DNA of 64,000 nucleotides from CAVXEH01 sp963805645 (GTDB lineage: Bacteria; Chloroflexota; Limnocylindria; QHBO01), in NCBI GenBank assembly GCA_963805645.1, contig CAWDVA010000005.1:1-64000 (forward strand), given 5' to 3'. The position numbers were made by a program, and so were the translations under genes. The notes under the pieces were generated by a model, which worked only from the letters and a program-made list of their open reading frames with translations, made no database searches and was not told the origin of the DNA. This document shows positions 36,063 to 49,879 of this stretch, one piece after another (within the stretch, counting starts at the first letter, position 1; every line of letters begins with the position of its first letter).

Positions 36063-36166
36063 GATGGTTCCTTGATCTCTTCTCGAACGGATCTACGGCG
36101 CGCGGCCGGTCCGAGAAGAACCCATCGACCAAGCGAGTCTGCCGGGGATGGCAGAGCACAAGCATA
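36063..36166 (-). promoter_or_regulatory. Structured 5' leader and promoter of cold-shock gene 1
   Basis: TATGCT (36161-36166, - strand) is the -10 box; the ATG is about 100 bases on. Two stem-loops lie between: a short one (36138-36143 with 36150-36155) at the expected 5' end, and a longer one (36079-36088 with 36109-36118). One position of the long stem is a G-U wobble where copy 2 has A-U. The sequence GGTCGATGGGTTCTTCTCG is unchanged between copies. Confidence 0.6.
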
Positions 36167-36314
36167 CCCTATGCGGGCCCCCTCCCCCCGGAGACCGCCT
36201 CGTCATCGCCGCCGCGCCGGTCTTCATGCGCTCGCAGCGGCGGAGTACCCTGCCCCTCGAGCGGGCGCCCGGGGGGACCGAGCACGGGCGCCCTGGCGAA
36301 GAGGAGACCGCCCA

Positions 36315-36779
36315 ATGGTCCTCTGGAAGACCCTTCACGTCCTGTCGATGGTCACCATGGTCACCGCGTTCATCGGCGCCGAGATCTTCTACGCGGCCGC
36401 GATCTGGCGCCGCGACGTGCGAGCCCTGGCCTGGGTGCAGCGCACGGTGGAGGAGTGGCGGGTGGGTATCATCGCCCTCGGCGTCTTCGTGCTGGGGATC
36501 GTCTTTGGCCTGCTGACGGCCGCCACCGGCGGGTTCGACTTCACGGCCGGCTGGCTGATCGTGGCCTACGTGCTCGTGGCGGCGTTCTTCGTCAACGCGG
36601 CGATCCTGGGGCGCCTGATCGTGGAGGCCGGGAAGGCGGCCATGGAGGCCGAAGCCGCGGGAGAGCCCGGAGACGCGGGGACCATGGCGCTCGCCGCCAA
36701 CCGGGGGCTGTGGCTGGTTGCCATCAACGTGGTGATCTTCGCGACGATCATCACCGACATGGTCGTGAGGCCGTTCTAG
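36315..36779 (+). CDS. DUF2269-like integral membrane protein
   Basis: 154 residues with four hydrophobic segments: LHVLSMVTMVTAFIGAEIFY, GIIALGVFVLGIVFGLLTA, GWLIVAYVLVAAFFVNAAIL and GLWLVAINVVIFATIITDMVV. The pattern of a His near the N-terminus (KTLHVLSM) and four helices resembles DUF2269 membrane proteins. Function unknown. ATG 36315 was chosen as the first Met before the first helix; upstream sequence in this frame overlaps the cold-shock leader and is not coding. Confidence 0.6.
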   Translation: MVLWKTLHVLSMVTMVTAFIGAEIFYAAAIWRRDVRALAWVQRTVEEWRVGIIALGVFVLGIVFGLLTAATGGFDFTAGWLIVAYVLVAAFFVNAAILGRLIVEAGKAAMEAEAAGEPGDAGTMALAANRGLWLVAINVVIFATIITDMVVRPF

Positions 36780-36813
36780 CGGCCTTGCGCACGCAGCCGA
36801 GAGCCTGTTCCGC

Positions 36814-37131
36814 TTAGTGCTTGCTGCCGGAGCGCCCGGCCCCGAAGAACCCGCCGCCGAACAGGATGCCGGCGCCCAGCACGAAGCCGAAGTCGTACCA
36901 GTTGCCGCTGTTGTGGACCTCGTACACGTTCACCGACTCGGTGAACAGCGAGACGATGAACGTGATGGGGGAGATGAACCCATGCCAGAGCCCCGGCCAG
37001 AACCCTGCCGAGTGGCCGCCCGCGGCCGCCGTGCCGATCTCCGGGTTCGGGCCCGCCAGGCAGGCTGCCAGCAGCAGGGCAACCCCCATGACCACGACGA
37101 TGAGCGGCACAATCGGGGCGCGAATCTTCAT
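36814..37131 (-). CDS. Conserved small membrane lipoprotein-like protein
   Basis: 105 residues. N-terminal hydrophobic segment ending in the lipobox-like LLLAACLAG, then HSAGFWPGLWHGFISPITFIVSLF, the conserved NVYEVHNSGNWYDFGFVLG and a Gly-rich membrane segment with GRSGSKH end. The EVHN-NWYDFGF block is conserved in a family of short bacterial proteins of unknown role. Whether the Cys is lipidated cannot be told; the protein could instead be a plain two-helix membrane protein. Next on the same strand, 47 bases upstream, is another membrane protein gene. Confidence 0.7.
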   Translation of the reverse strand: MKIRAPIVPLIVVVMGVALLLAACLAGPNPEIGTAAAGGHSAGFWPGLWHGFISPITFIVSLFTESVNVYEVHNSGNWYDFGFVLGAGILFGGGFFGAGRSGSKH

Positions 37132-37178
37132 TCGGTTCCTCCAGCTCCCCTGGCCCGGACGGGCGGGTCAGGCCGCCC

Positions 37179-37724
37179 TCAGTTGATCGTGACCGGCGCC
37201 GGCGCATACCCGATCGACTGCAGCGTGATCGCCACTGCCGCGCCCATGATGACCAGGCCCAGCACCAGCCACCCGACGTTGCGGATCCGGGCGCCCTGCA
37301 TCACCAGGCCGATGACGTAGCCGCCCACCGCCAGCTGCACGGTCTCGCCAGCCCACCACGCCAGCAGGAGCGGCGGCTCCGCGGTGGTGATGGACCACAT
37401 GCCCAGCAGCAGGGTGCCCCACAGGATCGCGCCGCCGATTGCCGCGACGCGAGCTGCGTGTCCGGCGGACCGCACGCCCAGCCGGGGAAGCAGCCAGACC
37501 ATCGCGGCGGCGAGGACGCCGAAAGCGGCGTAGCCAGCCGGAATGCGGATGAATGCGTCCTGCGGTGAGAGCAGGAATGGGCTGTCCCAGTCGTACACCG
37601 GAGCCAGGACCCCGCCATGCAGCAGCAGGTCCACGCCCAGCATCGCGAGCCAGGCGAGCAGGGCCGTCGCCATCGGCCGCTGGATGCGGGTCGCTGCGAT
37701 ATAGGGTCCGTTCTCGGCGTGCAT
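37179..37724 (-). CDS. Integral membrane protein, function unknown
   Basis: 181 residues with about five membrane helices: MATALLAWLAMLGVDLLLHGG, AGYAAFGVLAAAMVWLLPRLG, AARVAAIGGAILWGTLLLGMW, AWWAGETVQLAVGGYVIGLVM and GWLVLGLVIMGAAVAITLQ. A loop YDWDSPFLLSPQDAF lies between the first two. No enzyme motif. ATG 37724 is favoured; an in-frame ATG lies 24 bases upstream. Followed by the lipoprotein-like gene. Confidence 0.65.
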   Translation of the reverse strand: MHAENGPYIAATRIQRPMATALLAWLAMLGVDLLLHGGVLAPVYDWDSPFLLSPQDAFIRIPAGYAAFGVLAAAMVWLLPRLGVRSAGHAARVAAIGGAILWGTLLLGMWSITTAEPPLLLAWWAGETVQLAVGGYVIGLVMQGARIRNVGWLVLGLVIMGAAVAITLQSIGYAPAPVTIN

Positions 37725-37849
37725 GGACGGGAGGCTCGGCCATGGCACGTGGGCGGCTCAAGGGCCGAACGTCACGTCCGGGCCCAGGTGGCACCCGGCG
37801 CCGGCGCGGTTGGTCCTGTGCTCACCACTGTGAGCGGCGGACGGGGAGG

Positions 37850-38260
37850 TCAGCCTGCCGGTGGAGCCGATTCGGGGTCGAGGTACTTGGCCCGCGCGGC
37901 GTCCAGGGCCTCCAGCACCTCACTGCGTGCCGCTTCGAGCCTGACTCGCACCGCATTGGCGGTGTCACCGTCCCCGTCCGGACGCTCGAGCTCGGCGCGC
38001 AGCGCGCGGCTGGTCCGCTGATAGGCGTGGACGGCGTCGTTCGCGGCGCGCGTGATGCGGTTGGTCGTCTCACGGAGCATGCGCAGTCGTTCGGACGGAC
38101 GCCGCTCCTTCGCCAGCTTGCGATCGAGCTCGAGGCCCAGCTCCGTGATCATCCGGCTGGTGCGCTGGACCAGCAGGATATCGTCGGTCCGGTTGGCGAG
38201 CCGGCGGTTGGCGCCGCCAAGCGATGCGTGCGAGCGGGCGGAGGTCATGAGTCGTGCCAT
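37850..38260 (-). CDS. Helical hypothetical protein
   Basis: 136 residues, almost entirely helical and charged (RTSRMITELGLELDRKLAKE, ERLRMLRETTNRITRAANDA, VRLEAARSEVLEALDAARAK). No membrane segment or metal site. Likely a coiled-coil protein of unknown role. It ends 126 bases before the membrane protein gene on the same strand and begins 60 bases after the second cold-shock gene. Confidence 0.5.
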   Translation of the reverse strand: MARLMTSARSHASLGGANRRLANRTDDILLVQRTSRMITELGLELDRKLAKERRPSERLRMLRETTNRITRAANDAVHAYQRTSRALRAELERPDGDGDTANAVRVRLEAARSEVLEALDAARAKYLDPESAPPAG

Positions 38261-38319
38261 GGGTCGGGGGTCGGGAAGCGCGACGCCCGCCCACGCGGCG
38301 GGCGTCGCGGTGAGCCGTC

Positions 38320-38523
38320 CTAGCCGGCGCGCACCTGCACGGCACGCGGGCCCTTGGGTCCGGCCTCGACCTCGAAGCTGACGGACTCGCCGCCAATGAG
38401 GCGGTCGAAGTCCAGGGAGTCGGTCAGGCCGTCCTTGTGGAAGAAGTAATCCTTGCCGTCCTCGGCCGTGATGAAGCCGAAGCCGCGCTCACTGATGAGC
38501 TTCTTGATGGTGCCGCTGGGCAT
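38320..38523 (-). CDS. cspA: Cold-shock domain protein (copy 2)
   Basis: 67 residues, complete cold-shock domain with RNP1 (ERGFGFITAEDG) and RNP2 (DYFFHKDGL), ending EVEAGPKGPRAVQVRAG. Start is ATG 38523; the open frame upstream is the conserved leader. It is a close paralogue of the gene at 35859-36062, about 2.3 kb away in the same orientation. Protein and leader are both conserved, so the duplication copied the regulatory RNA with the gene. Confidence 0.93.
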   Translation of the reverse strand: MPSGTIKKLISERGFGFITAEDGKDYFFHKDGLTDSLDFDRLIGGESVSFEVEAGPKGPRAVQVRAG

Positions 38524-38630
38524 GATGGGAACCTCTGTCTCTTCTCGAACGAACATACGGCGCGCGGCCGGTTCGAGAAGAACCCATCGACCAGGCGAAG
38601 TCTGCCGAAGGCCGGCAGACCCCAAGCATA
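38524..38630 (-). promoter_or_regulatory. Structured 5' leader and promoter of cold-shock gene 2
   Basis: -10 box TATGCT at 38625-38630 (- strand). Stem 1: a perfect 8-bp hairpin 38600-38607 with 38613-38620 at the expected mRNA start. Stem 2: perfect 10-bp arms 38541-38550 and 38571-38580 with a GC-rich loop. Both stems match those of copy 1 in position and mostly in sequence. Confidence 0.65.
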
Positions 38631-38679
38631 CACGGGGGCCAATGGCCCAGGGCCCGGGGTTGGCGCAACTCGAGCCGCG

Positions 38680-39339
38680 TCAGGCGGGGGAGACGCGCCG
38701 GTAGACGGCCGTCTGCCAGACGATCCAGCGTCGCGCGTGGATGCGCTCGAAGCCGGCGGCGCGGATGGCGGCGTCCACCGCCCGATCGGGGTGGACGTAG
38801 ATGCGGAAGCTGCGCCGGGTGAGCCGGAAGAGGGGATTGGCAACGGTGGCGGCCAGGCGCAGCCACCATCGGCTCACCGGGTAGACGACGCCATACAGGC
38901 GCTCTGCCCGAGCCGTGGAGGCGGCGACCAGGGCCCGCCAGTCGGCGTAGCAGCACAGGACACGGCCCAGCGTCACCACCTGGGCGGGACCGATATCGCC
39001 CGCAAGGCGCACGTAGTCTCCCTCCCGGAACTCCCAGCGATCCACGGTTCCCCGGCGTTCCGCTTCTTCCCGGGCGGCTGCGAGGTAGGCCGGGGACCCG
39101 TCGACATCGGTCAGGTGGACCACGCCGGCGTCAACCAGTCCGTGACCGATGACGCCCACCCCGGCGCCGATGTCCACGGCGCGCATCCCATCGAGGCCCT
39201 CGCGTTGCAGCGCGACCAGCAGCTCGAGCGACTGGGGGTCGGCACCGTCCTGGCGGTAGGCCTCCAGGTCCTCGAGCGCGATCTCCTCGTCGAAGACGGA
39301 GTACTGCGGGCGGCAGCAGCTCGGTTGCGGAGACGTCAT
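38680..39339 (-). CDS. Class I SAM-dependent methyltransferase
   Basis: 219 residues from ATG 39339. SAM-binding motif I is VDIGAGVGVIGHGLVD, followed by the acidic strand HLTDVDGSP and the segment QVVTLGRVLCCY. The N-terminal CCRPQYSVFDEEIA and the later YPVSRWWLRLAATVANPLFR resemble small-molecule methyltransferases such as the UbiE/BchM type. The substrate is unknown. The end FERIHARRWIVWQTAVYRR is the usual last strand. It stands alone on its strand, divergent from the zinc-finger cyclase gene. Confidence 0.75.
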   Translation of the reverse strand: MTSPQPSCCRPQYSVFDEEIALEDLEAYRQDGADPQSLELLVALQREGLDGMRAVDIGAGVGVIGHGLVDAGVVHLTDVDGSPAYLAAAREEAERRGTVDRWEFREGDYVRLAGDIGPAQVVTLGRVLCCYADWRALVAASTARAERLYGVVYPVSRWWLRLAATVANPLFRLTRRSFRIYVHPDRAVDAAIRAAGFERIHARRWIVWQTAVYRRVSPA

Positions 39340-39467
39340 GCCCTCACCATACCCCGAGCCTCCGGCATTGGGGCGGCCATGCCATCGAGATCCCGGCAAT
39401 CGCGCGGCCGTGCCACCGAGATCCCGGCTCGACACCATGCGGTAGGCTGGATCGCGAGGAAGCGTCC

Positions 39468-40295
39468 GTGACTGCGCCCCGCCCAACACCCACCCGCGCC
39501 CGCGAGCCATATCCCGAGGAGTACTGGCGCGATTTCCTCACGCGCGGGAGCTCGCGAGAACGGTACCTGCGCCGCTTCCTGAGGTACCTGCCCGCCTCGC
39601 CGCGCTGTCGCCTGTGCGCTGCGCCGTTCCGTGGCCCGGGTGCCCCGCTCATGCGGGTCATCGGGAAGATGCCGTCGGACGCCAACCCCAACATGTGCAA
39701 CGCCTGCAACACGTTCCTGAGCGACCACCACGGCGGTGCCGAGGTGGGGGCGAGCCTGCTGTTCGCCGACGTTCGCGGCTCGACGAGCATCGCCGAGTCC
39801 ATGTCCCCGGCGGCCTTCCGCGCCCTGATGGACCGGTTCTACTCCACGGCGAGCCAGACGGTGTTCGCGCACGAGGGTTTCGTGGACAAGTTCGTTGGCG
39901 ACGAACTGATGGCACTCTTCACCCCGTTGTTCAGCGGTGAGCGCCACGCGCAGCGGGCCGTTGAGACGGCACGGGCGCTGCTCGAGGCAACGGGTCACCG
40001 CGACCCGGGCGGACCGTGGTTGCCACTCGGAGCGGGCGTCGCATCCGGCGTGGTGTGGTTCGGCGCCGTGGGCGAGGGCTCGCACGTGGAGCTGACCGCC
40101 CTCGGGGACGAGGTGAACGTGGCGGCGAGGCTGGCATCCACGGCGGACGCGGGCGAGGTCCTGGTGACGGCAGCGGCCGCCATGGCCGCCGCCGCCACGG
40201 GGGCATCCCTGGATGGCGCGGACCGACGAGAGCTGTCGCTGAAGGGAAAGCAGGGAACGACCGAGGTCCTGGCCCTGCGGGTGGGGCGCACCTAA
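39468..40295 (+). CDS. Class III adenylate/guanylate cyclase with N-terminal zinc finger
   Basis: 275 residues. N-terminal Cys pairs CRLC and CNAC about 40 residues apart form a likely zinc finger (residues 45-85). The cyclase domain has the metal Asp of LLFADVRGST, the second Asp of KFVGDELMALF, and an intact ALGDEVNVAARL holding the base-selecting Asp, transition-state Asn and Arg. It is thus the only one of four cyclase domains in this window with the full catalytic set. It should make cAMP or cGMP in the cytoplasm. Start GTG 39468. Confidence 0.8.
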   Translation: MTAPRPTPTRAREPYPEEYWRDFLTRGSSRERYLRRFLRYLPASPRCRLCAAPFRGPGAPLMRVIGKMPSDANPNMCNACNTFLSDHHGGAEVGASLLFADVRGSTSIAESMSPAAFRALMDRFYSTASQTVFAHEGFVDKFVGDELMALFTPLFSGERHAQRAVETARALLEATGHRDPGGPWLPLGAGVASGVVWFGAVGEGSHVELTALGDEVNVAARLASTADAGEVLVTAAAAMAAAATGASLDGADRRELSLKGKQGTTEVLALRVGRT

Positions 40296-40312
40296 TCACG
40301 CGGACCCTCGGC

Positions 40313-40461
40313 GTGCGCCTGGTGCACCGTGTGACCGGCGAGGTGGGGCTGCGCGGCCTTTTGGGCAGGCTCCACCGTCGGATTGTGCTTCGGATGCACC
40401 GGCTGACCGCCGAATGGCTTCGCGCCTGGATCCCAACGATCGCACGGTGCACCAGGCGCAC
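40313..40461. repeat. 149-bp repeat element, copy A, with 19-bp terminal inverted repeats
   Basis: Bounded by GTGCGCCTGGTGCACCGTG (40313-40331) and its exact reverse complement (40443-40461). An internal copy-like segment GCACCGGCTGACCGCCGAA and the block ACCGTCGGATTGTGCT lie between. It shares length, block order and many bases with copy B at 41258-41406. The two copies lie in direct orientation on either side of the XRE gene, each 71 bp from it. No gene inside; no transposase nearby. Confidence 0.75.
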
Positions 40462-40532
40462 CGCGGTCGTAGGCCCGCCCACGGCGGGCGACATCGCGGG
40501 CGCCGGGACGGCCGCTGCGGCCGGGCGTGCCC

Positions 40533-41186
40533 TCAGACAAGAAGCGTGCCGTTCCCAGCGGGCAGGCAGCCGGCGTGCAGGGCATGAAGCACTTGCCGCG
40601 AGCTCATCGGGAACGCCGGAACCAGGCTGGGGGCGCCCTCGCGCAACGCGGCGCGATTGTGGCGGGTATCCGAAAGCACCAGCACCATCCGGTCGAGGTG
40701 CAGCGCCTCCTGCTTGAGGAGCGCCCGCCGCACCTGTGCCTGCACATCCACCAGCCGCGTGATCACCTCCAGGCCGATGGCGACGTTGCCGCGCCTGATC
40801 ACCGCATCCACCGCGCGTCGATCGCGTGCGTCGGCGGCGACTGGGACCTCCGTACGCCAACTCCAGCCCGGGCCGATGCGGTTCCCGGCGCGCGCGAGGG
40901 TGCGAAGTTGCCCTGCATCTCGTACGGGCGAGGGTCCCGGAAGGCCGCGAAACGGAGTCTCCAGGCCCACGGCCGCCGCCCAGCGCGCCAGGTCCGTCAA
41001 GGCCGGACGGAGGTGACCCTGCTCCCAGCGCGTCACGTTCGTGCGTGAGACACCGATCGCCCGGGCAATCACCGCCTGGCTGAGGCCCGCGGCGAGCCGC
41101 GCCGTCCTCAGGTCCGCCACCAGGGACTGCAGCTGGTACCGGGCGCGGCGATCCGCCTCCGCGACGGGACTCGTGCGCACGGGCAT
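40533..41186 (-). CDS. XRE-family HTH protein with restriction-nuclease-like C-terminal domain
   Basis: 217 residues. Residues 20-80 are an XRE helix-turn-helix (LRTARLAAGLSQAVIARAIG, SRTNVTRWEQG). The C-terminal half (DRRAVDAVIRRGNVAIGLEV, RLVDVQAQVRRALLKQEAL, MVLVLSDTRHNRAAL) has a D...E pattern and beta-alpha layout like a restriction-endonuclease fold, as seen in a common family of HTH-nuclease-like regulators. Catalysis is uncertain because the final Lys is not clear. Start ATG 41186. It is framed symmetrically by the two 149-bp repeats, which may hold its binding sites. Confidence 0.7.
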   Translation of the reverse strand: MPVRTSPVAEADRRARYQLQSLVADLRTARLAAGLSQAVIARAIGVSRTNVTRWEQGHLRPALTDLARWAAAVGLETPFRGLPGPSPVRDAGQLRTLARAGNRIGPGWSWRTEVPVAADARDRRAVDAVIRRGNVAIGLEVITRLVDVQAQVRRALLKQEALHLDRMVLVLSDTRHNRAALREGAPSLVPAFPMSSRQVLHALHAGCLPAGNGTLLV

Positions 41187-41257
41187 GAACGCATGATGCG
41201 GTCCGGCGCGTATCGGAGCGTTACCGCGGGCTTACGGGATCCCATGCGCCGGCGCCG

Positions 41258-41406
41258 GTGCATTCAGCGCACCGTGTGACCGGCGGGCCGAGGGTGGCGC
41301 GCGCCGTGGCTCCGCTCAACCGTCAGATTGTGCTCCCGGCGCACCGCCTGACCGCTGAACGCGTCGGTGTGTGCCTCCCGACGGTCGCAGGGTGCACCTC
41401 GCGCAC
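41258..41406. repeat. 149-bp repeat element, copy B
   Basis: Same length and order of blocks as copy A: GCACCGTGTGACCGGCG, then ACCGTCAGATTGTGCT, GCACCGCCTGACCGCTGAA and GGTGCACCTCGCGCAC. The terminal inverted repeat is imperfect here. The 17 bases GCACCGTGTGACCGGCG are identical in both copies, and the 33-bp segment after them differs in sequence but not in length. Just after it (41411-41449) a GCGCCGGCGGGGGCG unit occurs twice. Confidence 0.7.
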
Positions 41407-41479
41407 AACGGTGCGCCGGCGGGGGCGGGCGCGCCGGCGGGGGCGCAAGGGAGCCTCCCGGCAGGATGCAGCCGCCTGC

Positions 41480-42565
41480 TCAGCGGAGGGCGACAACGTT
41501 GCTGGCAGCGACCGGGTGCGTGAGGCCCTTCAAGGTCAGCTCGCCAACGAACTCGGACTCGACGACCTCCTCAAGGATGGCCTGTGCCCGCGGGCTGAGC
41601 AGGATCTGACCGTCCTGCGCCTGGCTGCACAGGCGCGAGGCGAGGATGGTCACGTTGCCGATGGCGCCATAGTCGTGCCGCCCCTCGAACCCGATCCGGC
41701 CCAGCGTGGCGTAGCCCACCGCGATCCCCATCCCGAACCCCAGCTGATACCCGCGCTTGTGCCACGCCGCGGAGAGCTCCCCGAACCGCTCGCGCATGGT
41801 CACCGCCATGCGGACCGCGCGCTCCACGTGGTCCTCCTGGGGAATTGGGTCGTTGAAGAAGACCATCACCCCGTCACCGGCGAAGTGCTCCAGCGTGCCG
41901 CCGTGCTCGGTGATGGCCTCACCCAGCATGCGGTGGTACTCGCCCAGCAGGCCGAACAGCTCCTCCGGATCCGCCTGCTCGGCGAAGGACGTGAACCCCC
42001 GCAGGTCGCAGAAGGTGACCGTGATCTCTCGCCGATGGCCTCCCAGGAGCTGCTCGCCCTCCGCCGATGACACCAGCGTGGCGATCTGCGGCGACAGGAA
42101 CCGGCTCAGCTCCTCCTTCTGGCGCTCGATCGTCCGGTTCAGTGCCCGCTCCCGCCGCAGCGACTCCTGCTCGACGTCGCGCAACCGCTTGGCGGCCAAT
42201 GACGCGTTGATGCGAGCGGCAAGGATGGCCGGGTCGATGGGCTTGGGCAGGTAGTCCGTGGCTCCCAGCTCGATGCAGCGCACGACCGAGTCCAACTCCT
42301 CCACGCTGGAGACCACGAGGACCGGGATGTGCTTGGTTGCCTCGTCGCCCTTCATGGCGGCGAGGGTCTCGTAGCCGTCGAGCTCCGGCATCACGACGTC
42401 GAGCAGGACCACGTCGACCACGCCGGGCCTGGCGCCCAGGAGCTCCAGGGCCAGCATTCCGTTCTCCGCCTGGAGCACCTCGAGGTTCAGCGCCTCGAGT
42501 CGCTTGGTCAGAACCAGGCGGTTGACCGAGGAGTCGTCGACGACGAGCGCGGTCCCGATGGCCAT
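41480..42565 (-). CDS. Response regulator with class III cyclase-type output domain
   Basis: 361 residues. Receiver domain (1-125): LVVDDSSVNRLVL, phospho-acceptor VVLLDVVMPELDG, VLVVSSVEE, and LPKPIDP with the conserved Lys. A coiled linker (130-170, RDVEQESLRRERALNR) leads to a cyclase domain with VTFCDLRGFTSFAE and HFAGDGVMVFF. The position usually holding the transition-state Asn is Ile (GNVTILASRL), so nucleotide production is doubtful. It is the last gene of a three-gene phosphorelay operon and the likely final phosphate acceptor. Start ATG 42565 overlaps the HPt stop. Confidence 0.85.
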   Translation of the reverse strand: MAIGTALVVDDSSVNRLVLTKRLEALNLEVLQAENGMLALELLGARPGVVDVVLLDVVMPELDGYETLAAMKGDEATKHIPVLVVSSVEELDSVVRCIELGATDYLPKPIDPAILAARINASLAAKRLRDVEQESLRRERALNRTIERQKEELSRFLSPQIATLVSSAEGEQLLGGHRREITVTFCDLRGFTSFAEQADPEELFGLLGEYHRMLGEAITEHGGTLEHFAGDGVMVFFNDPIPQEDHVERAVRMAVTMRERFGELSAAWHKRGYQLGFGMGIAVGYATLGRIGFEGRHDYGAIGNVTILASRLCSQAQDGQILLSPRAQAILEEVVESEFVGELTLKGLTHPVAASNVVALR

Positions 42566-42931
42566 CAGCCCAGCTCCCGGGCGACCCAGGCGGCCAGCGC
42601 CGACGACGCGGCGTCGGCCCCGGTACGGGCGTCTTCCATCCCGGTTCGGACGCCAGCGTCCAGCGTTCCGGACCGACCGGCCATCTCCAGCGCGCGGGCG
42701 ACCTCCGACAGCTGCATGGCGCCCACTGTGGCGCTGCCGGACTTGAGCGTGTGCGCCGGGCGGATCAGGGCCGTCGCATCATCGGCCTCGATCGCGGCCG
42801 TGATGCCGGCCAGCTGCACGCCGACGTCGGCGAGGTAGGTGTCGATGAGCTCGCGCACGAAGGCCGCATCGTCACCGGTGGAGCTCAGCAGCTCGGCGAG
42901 CACCGACTCGTCGAGGACCGGGATATCGGTG

Positions 42932-42939
<8 letters not shown>
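42565..42939 (-). CDS. HPt (histidine phosphotransfer) domain protein
   Basis: 124 residues: one HPt four-helix domain with the phospho-acceptor His in IRPAHTLKSGSATVGA (about residue 62). The helices LAELLSSTGDDAAFVRELID and ALIRPAH are as in the family. It should carry phosphate from the second receiver of the giant kinase to the receiver-cyclase protein. Its start lies 8 bases inside the kinase gene, and its stop overlaps the next ATG by one base. Confidence 0.88.
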
Positions 42940-49426
<6,487 letters not shown>

Positions 49427-49518
49427 GAGCTCGGGATCCTGCTTTGGGAGTGGTGCCGCTCACCCTGAGCGCGGGCCTATTGTGCAGCGCCGCCCGCCTG
49501 GCGCGTGTCGCCTAGCTG

Positions 49519-49863
49519 TCAGGCGCGAAAGGACCCCGCTGTCAGCCGACCGCCGCGGACGAGCGCCCGTACCCGCAGCGGGGAGCGACGGGGGTCGTCG
49601 TCGAGCACCGCGAGGTCGGCCCGGCCACCGACCTCGAGCGTGGCGAGCGTGGGCCAGGCGGGCTCGCTGCCCTCGCCGAGCGGAATGACGAAGGCGCCGC
49701 CCAGGTCCACGAAGTGCGAGTCCCCGCGAGAGATGGCGCGCACCTCCGCTTGCGGGCCGACGGCCAGGACCGTGTCCCCGGCCCAGGCGATGCCCGTTGC
49801 CGGCGGCGCGCTACCACCGGCCAGGATGGTCCCGCCAACCAGCAGCGTGTACTCGTGGGTCAT
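49519..49863 (-). CDS. Miniature amidohydrolase-like protein lacking the catalytic barrel
   Basis: 114 residues. The first half (YTLLVGGTILAGGSAPPATG, GDTVLAVGPQAEV, FVDLGGAFVIPLG) is the N-terminal strand set of an amidohydrolase. The second half (LEVGGRADLAVLDDDPRRSP, VRALVRGGRLTAG) is the usual C-terminal strand set. The TIM-barrel of about 300 residues with the metal His ligands is missing; the halves join in frame at EGSEPAWPTLAT. It could be a relic made by internal deletion or a stand-alone composite beta domain. No frameshift seen. Confidence 0.55.
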   Translation of the reverse strand: MTHEYTLLVGGTILAGGSAPPATGIAWAGDTVLAVGPQAEVRAISRGDSHFVDLGGAFVIPLGEGSEPAWPTLATLEVGGRADLAVLDDDPRRSPLRVRALVRGGRLTAGSFRA

Positions 49864-49879
49864 GTCCGCAGCCTACCGC

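Noticed and set aside
40296..40532. Protein-coding reading across the 149-bp repeat
   Set aside because: Both copies translate with some similarity in one frame, but neither has a start with a ribosome site, and the terminal inverted repeats explain the conservation better.
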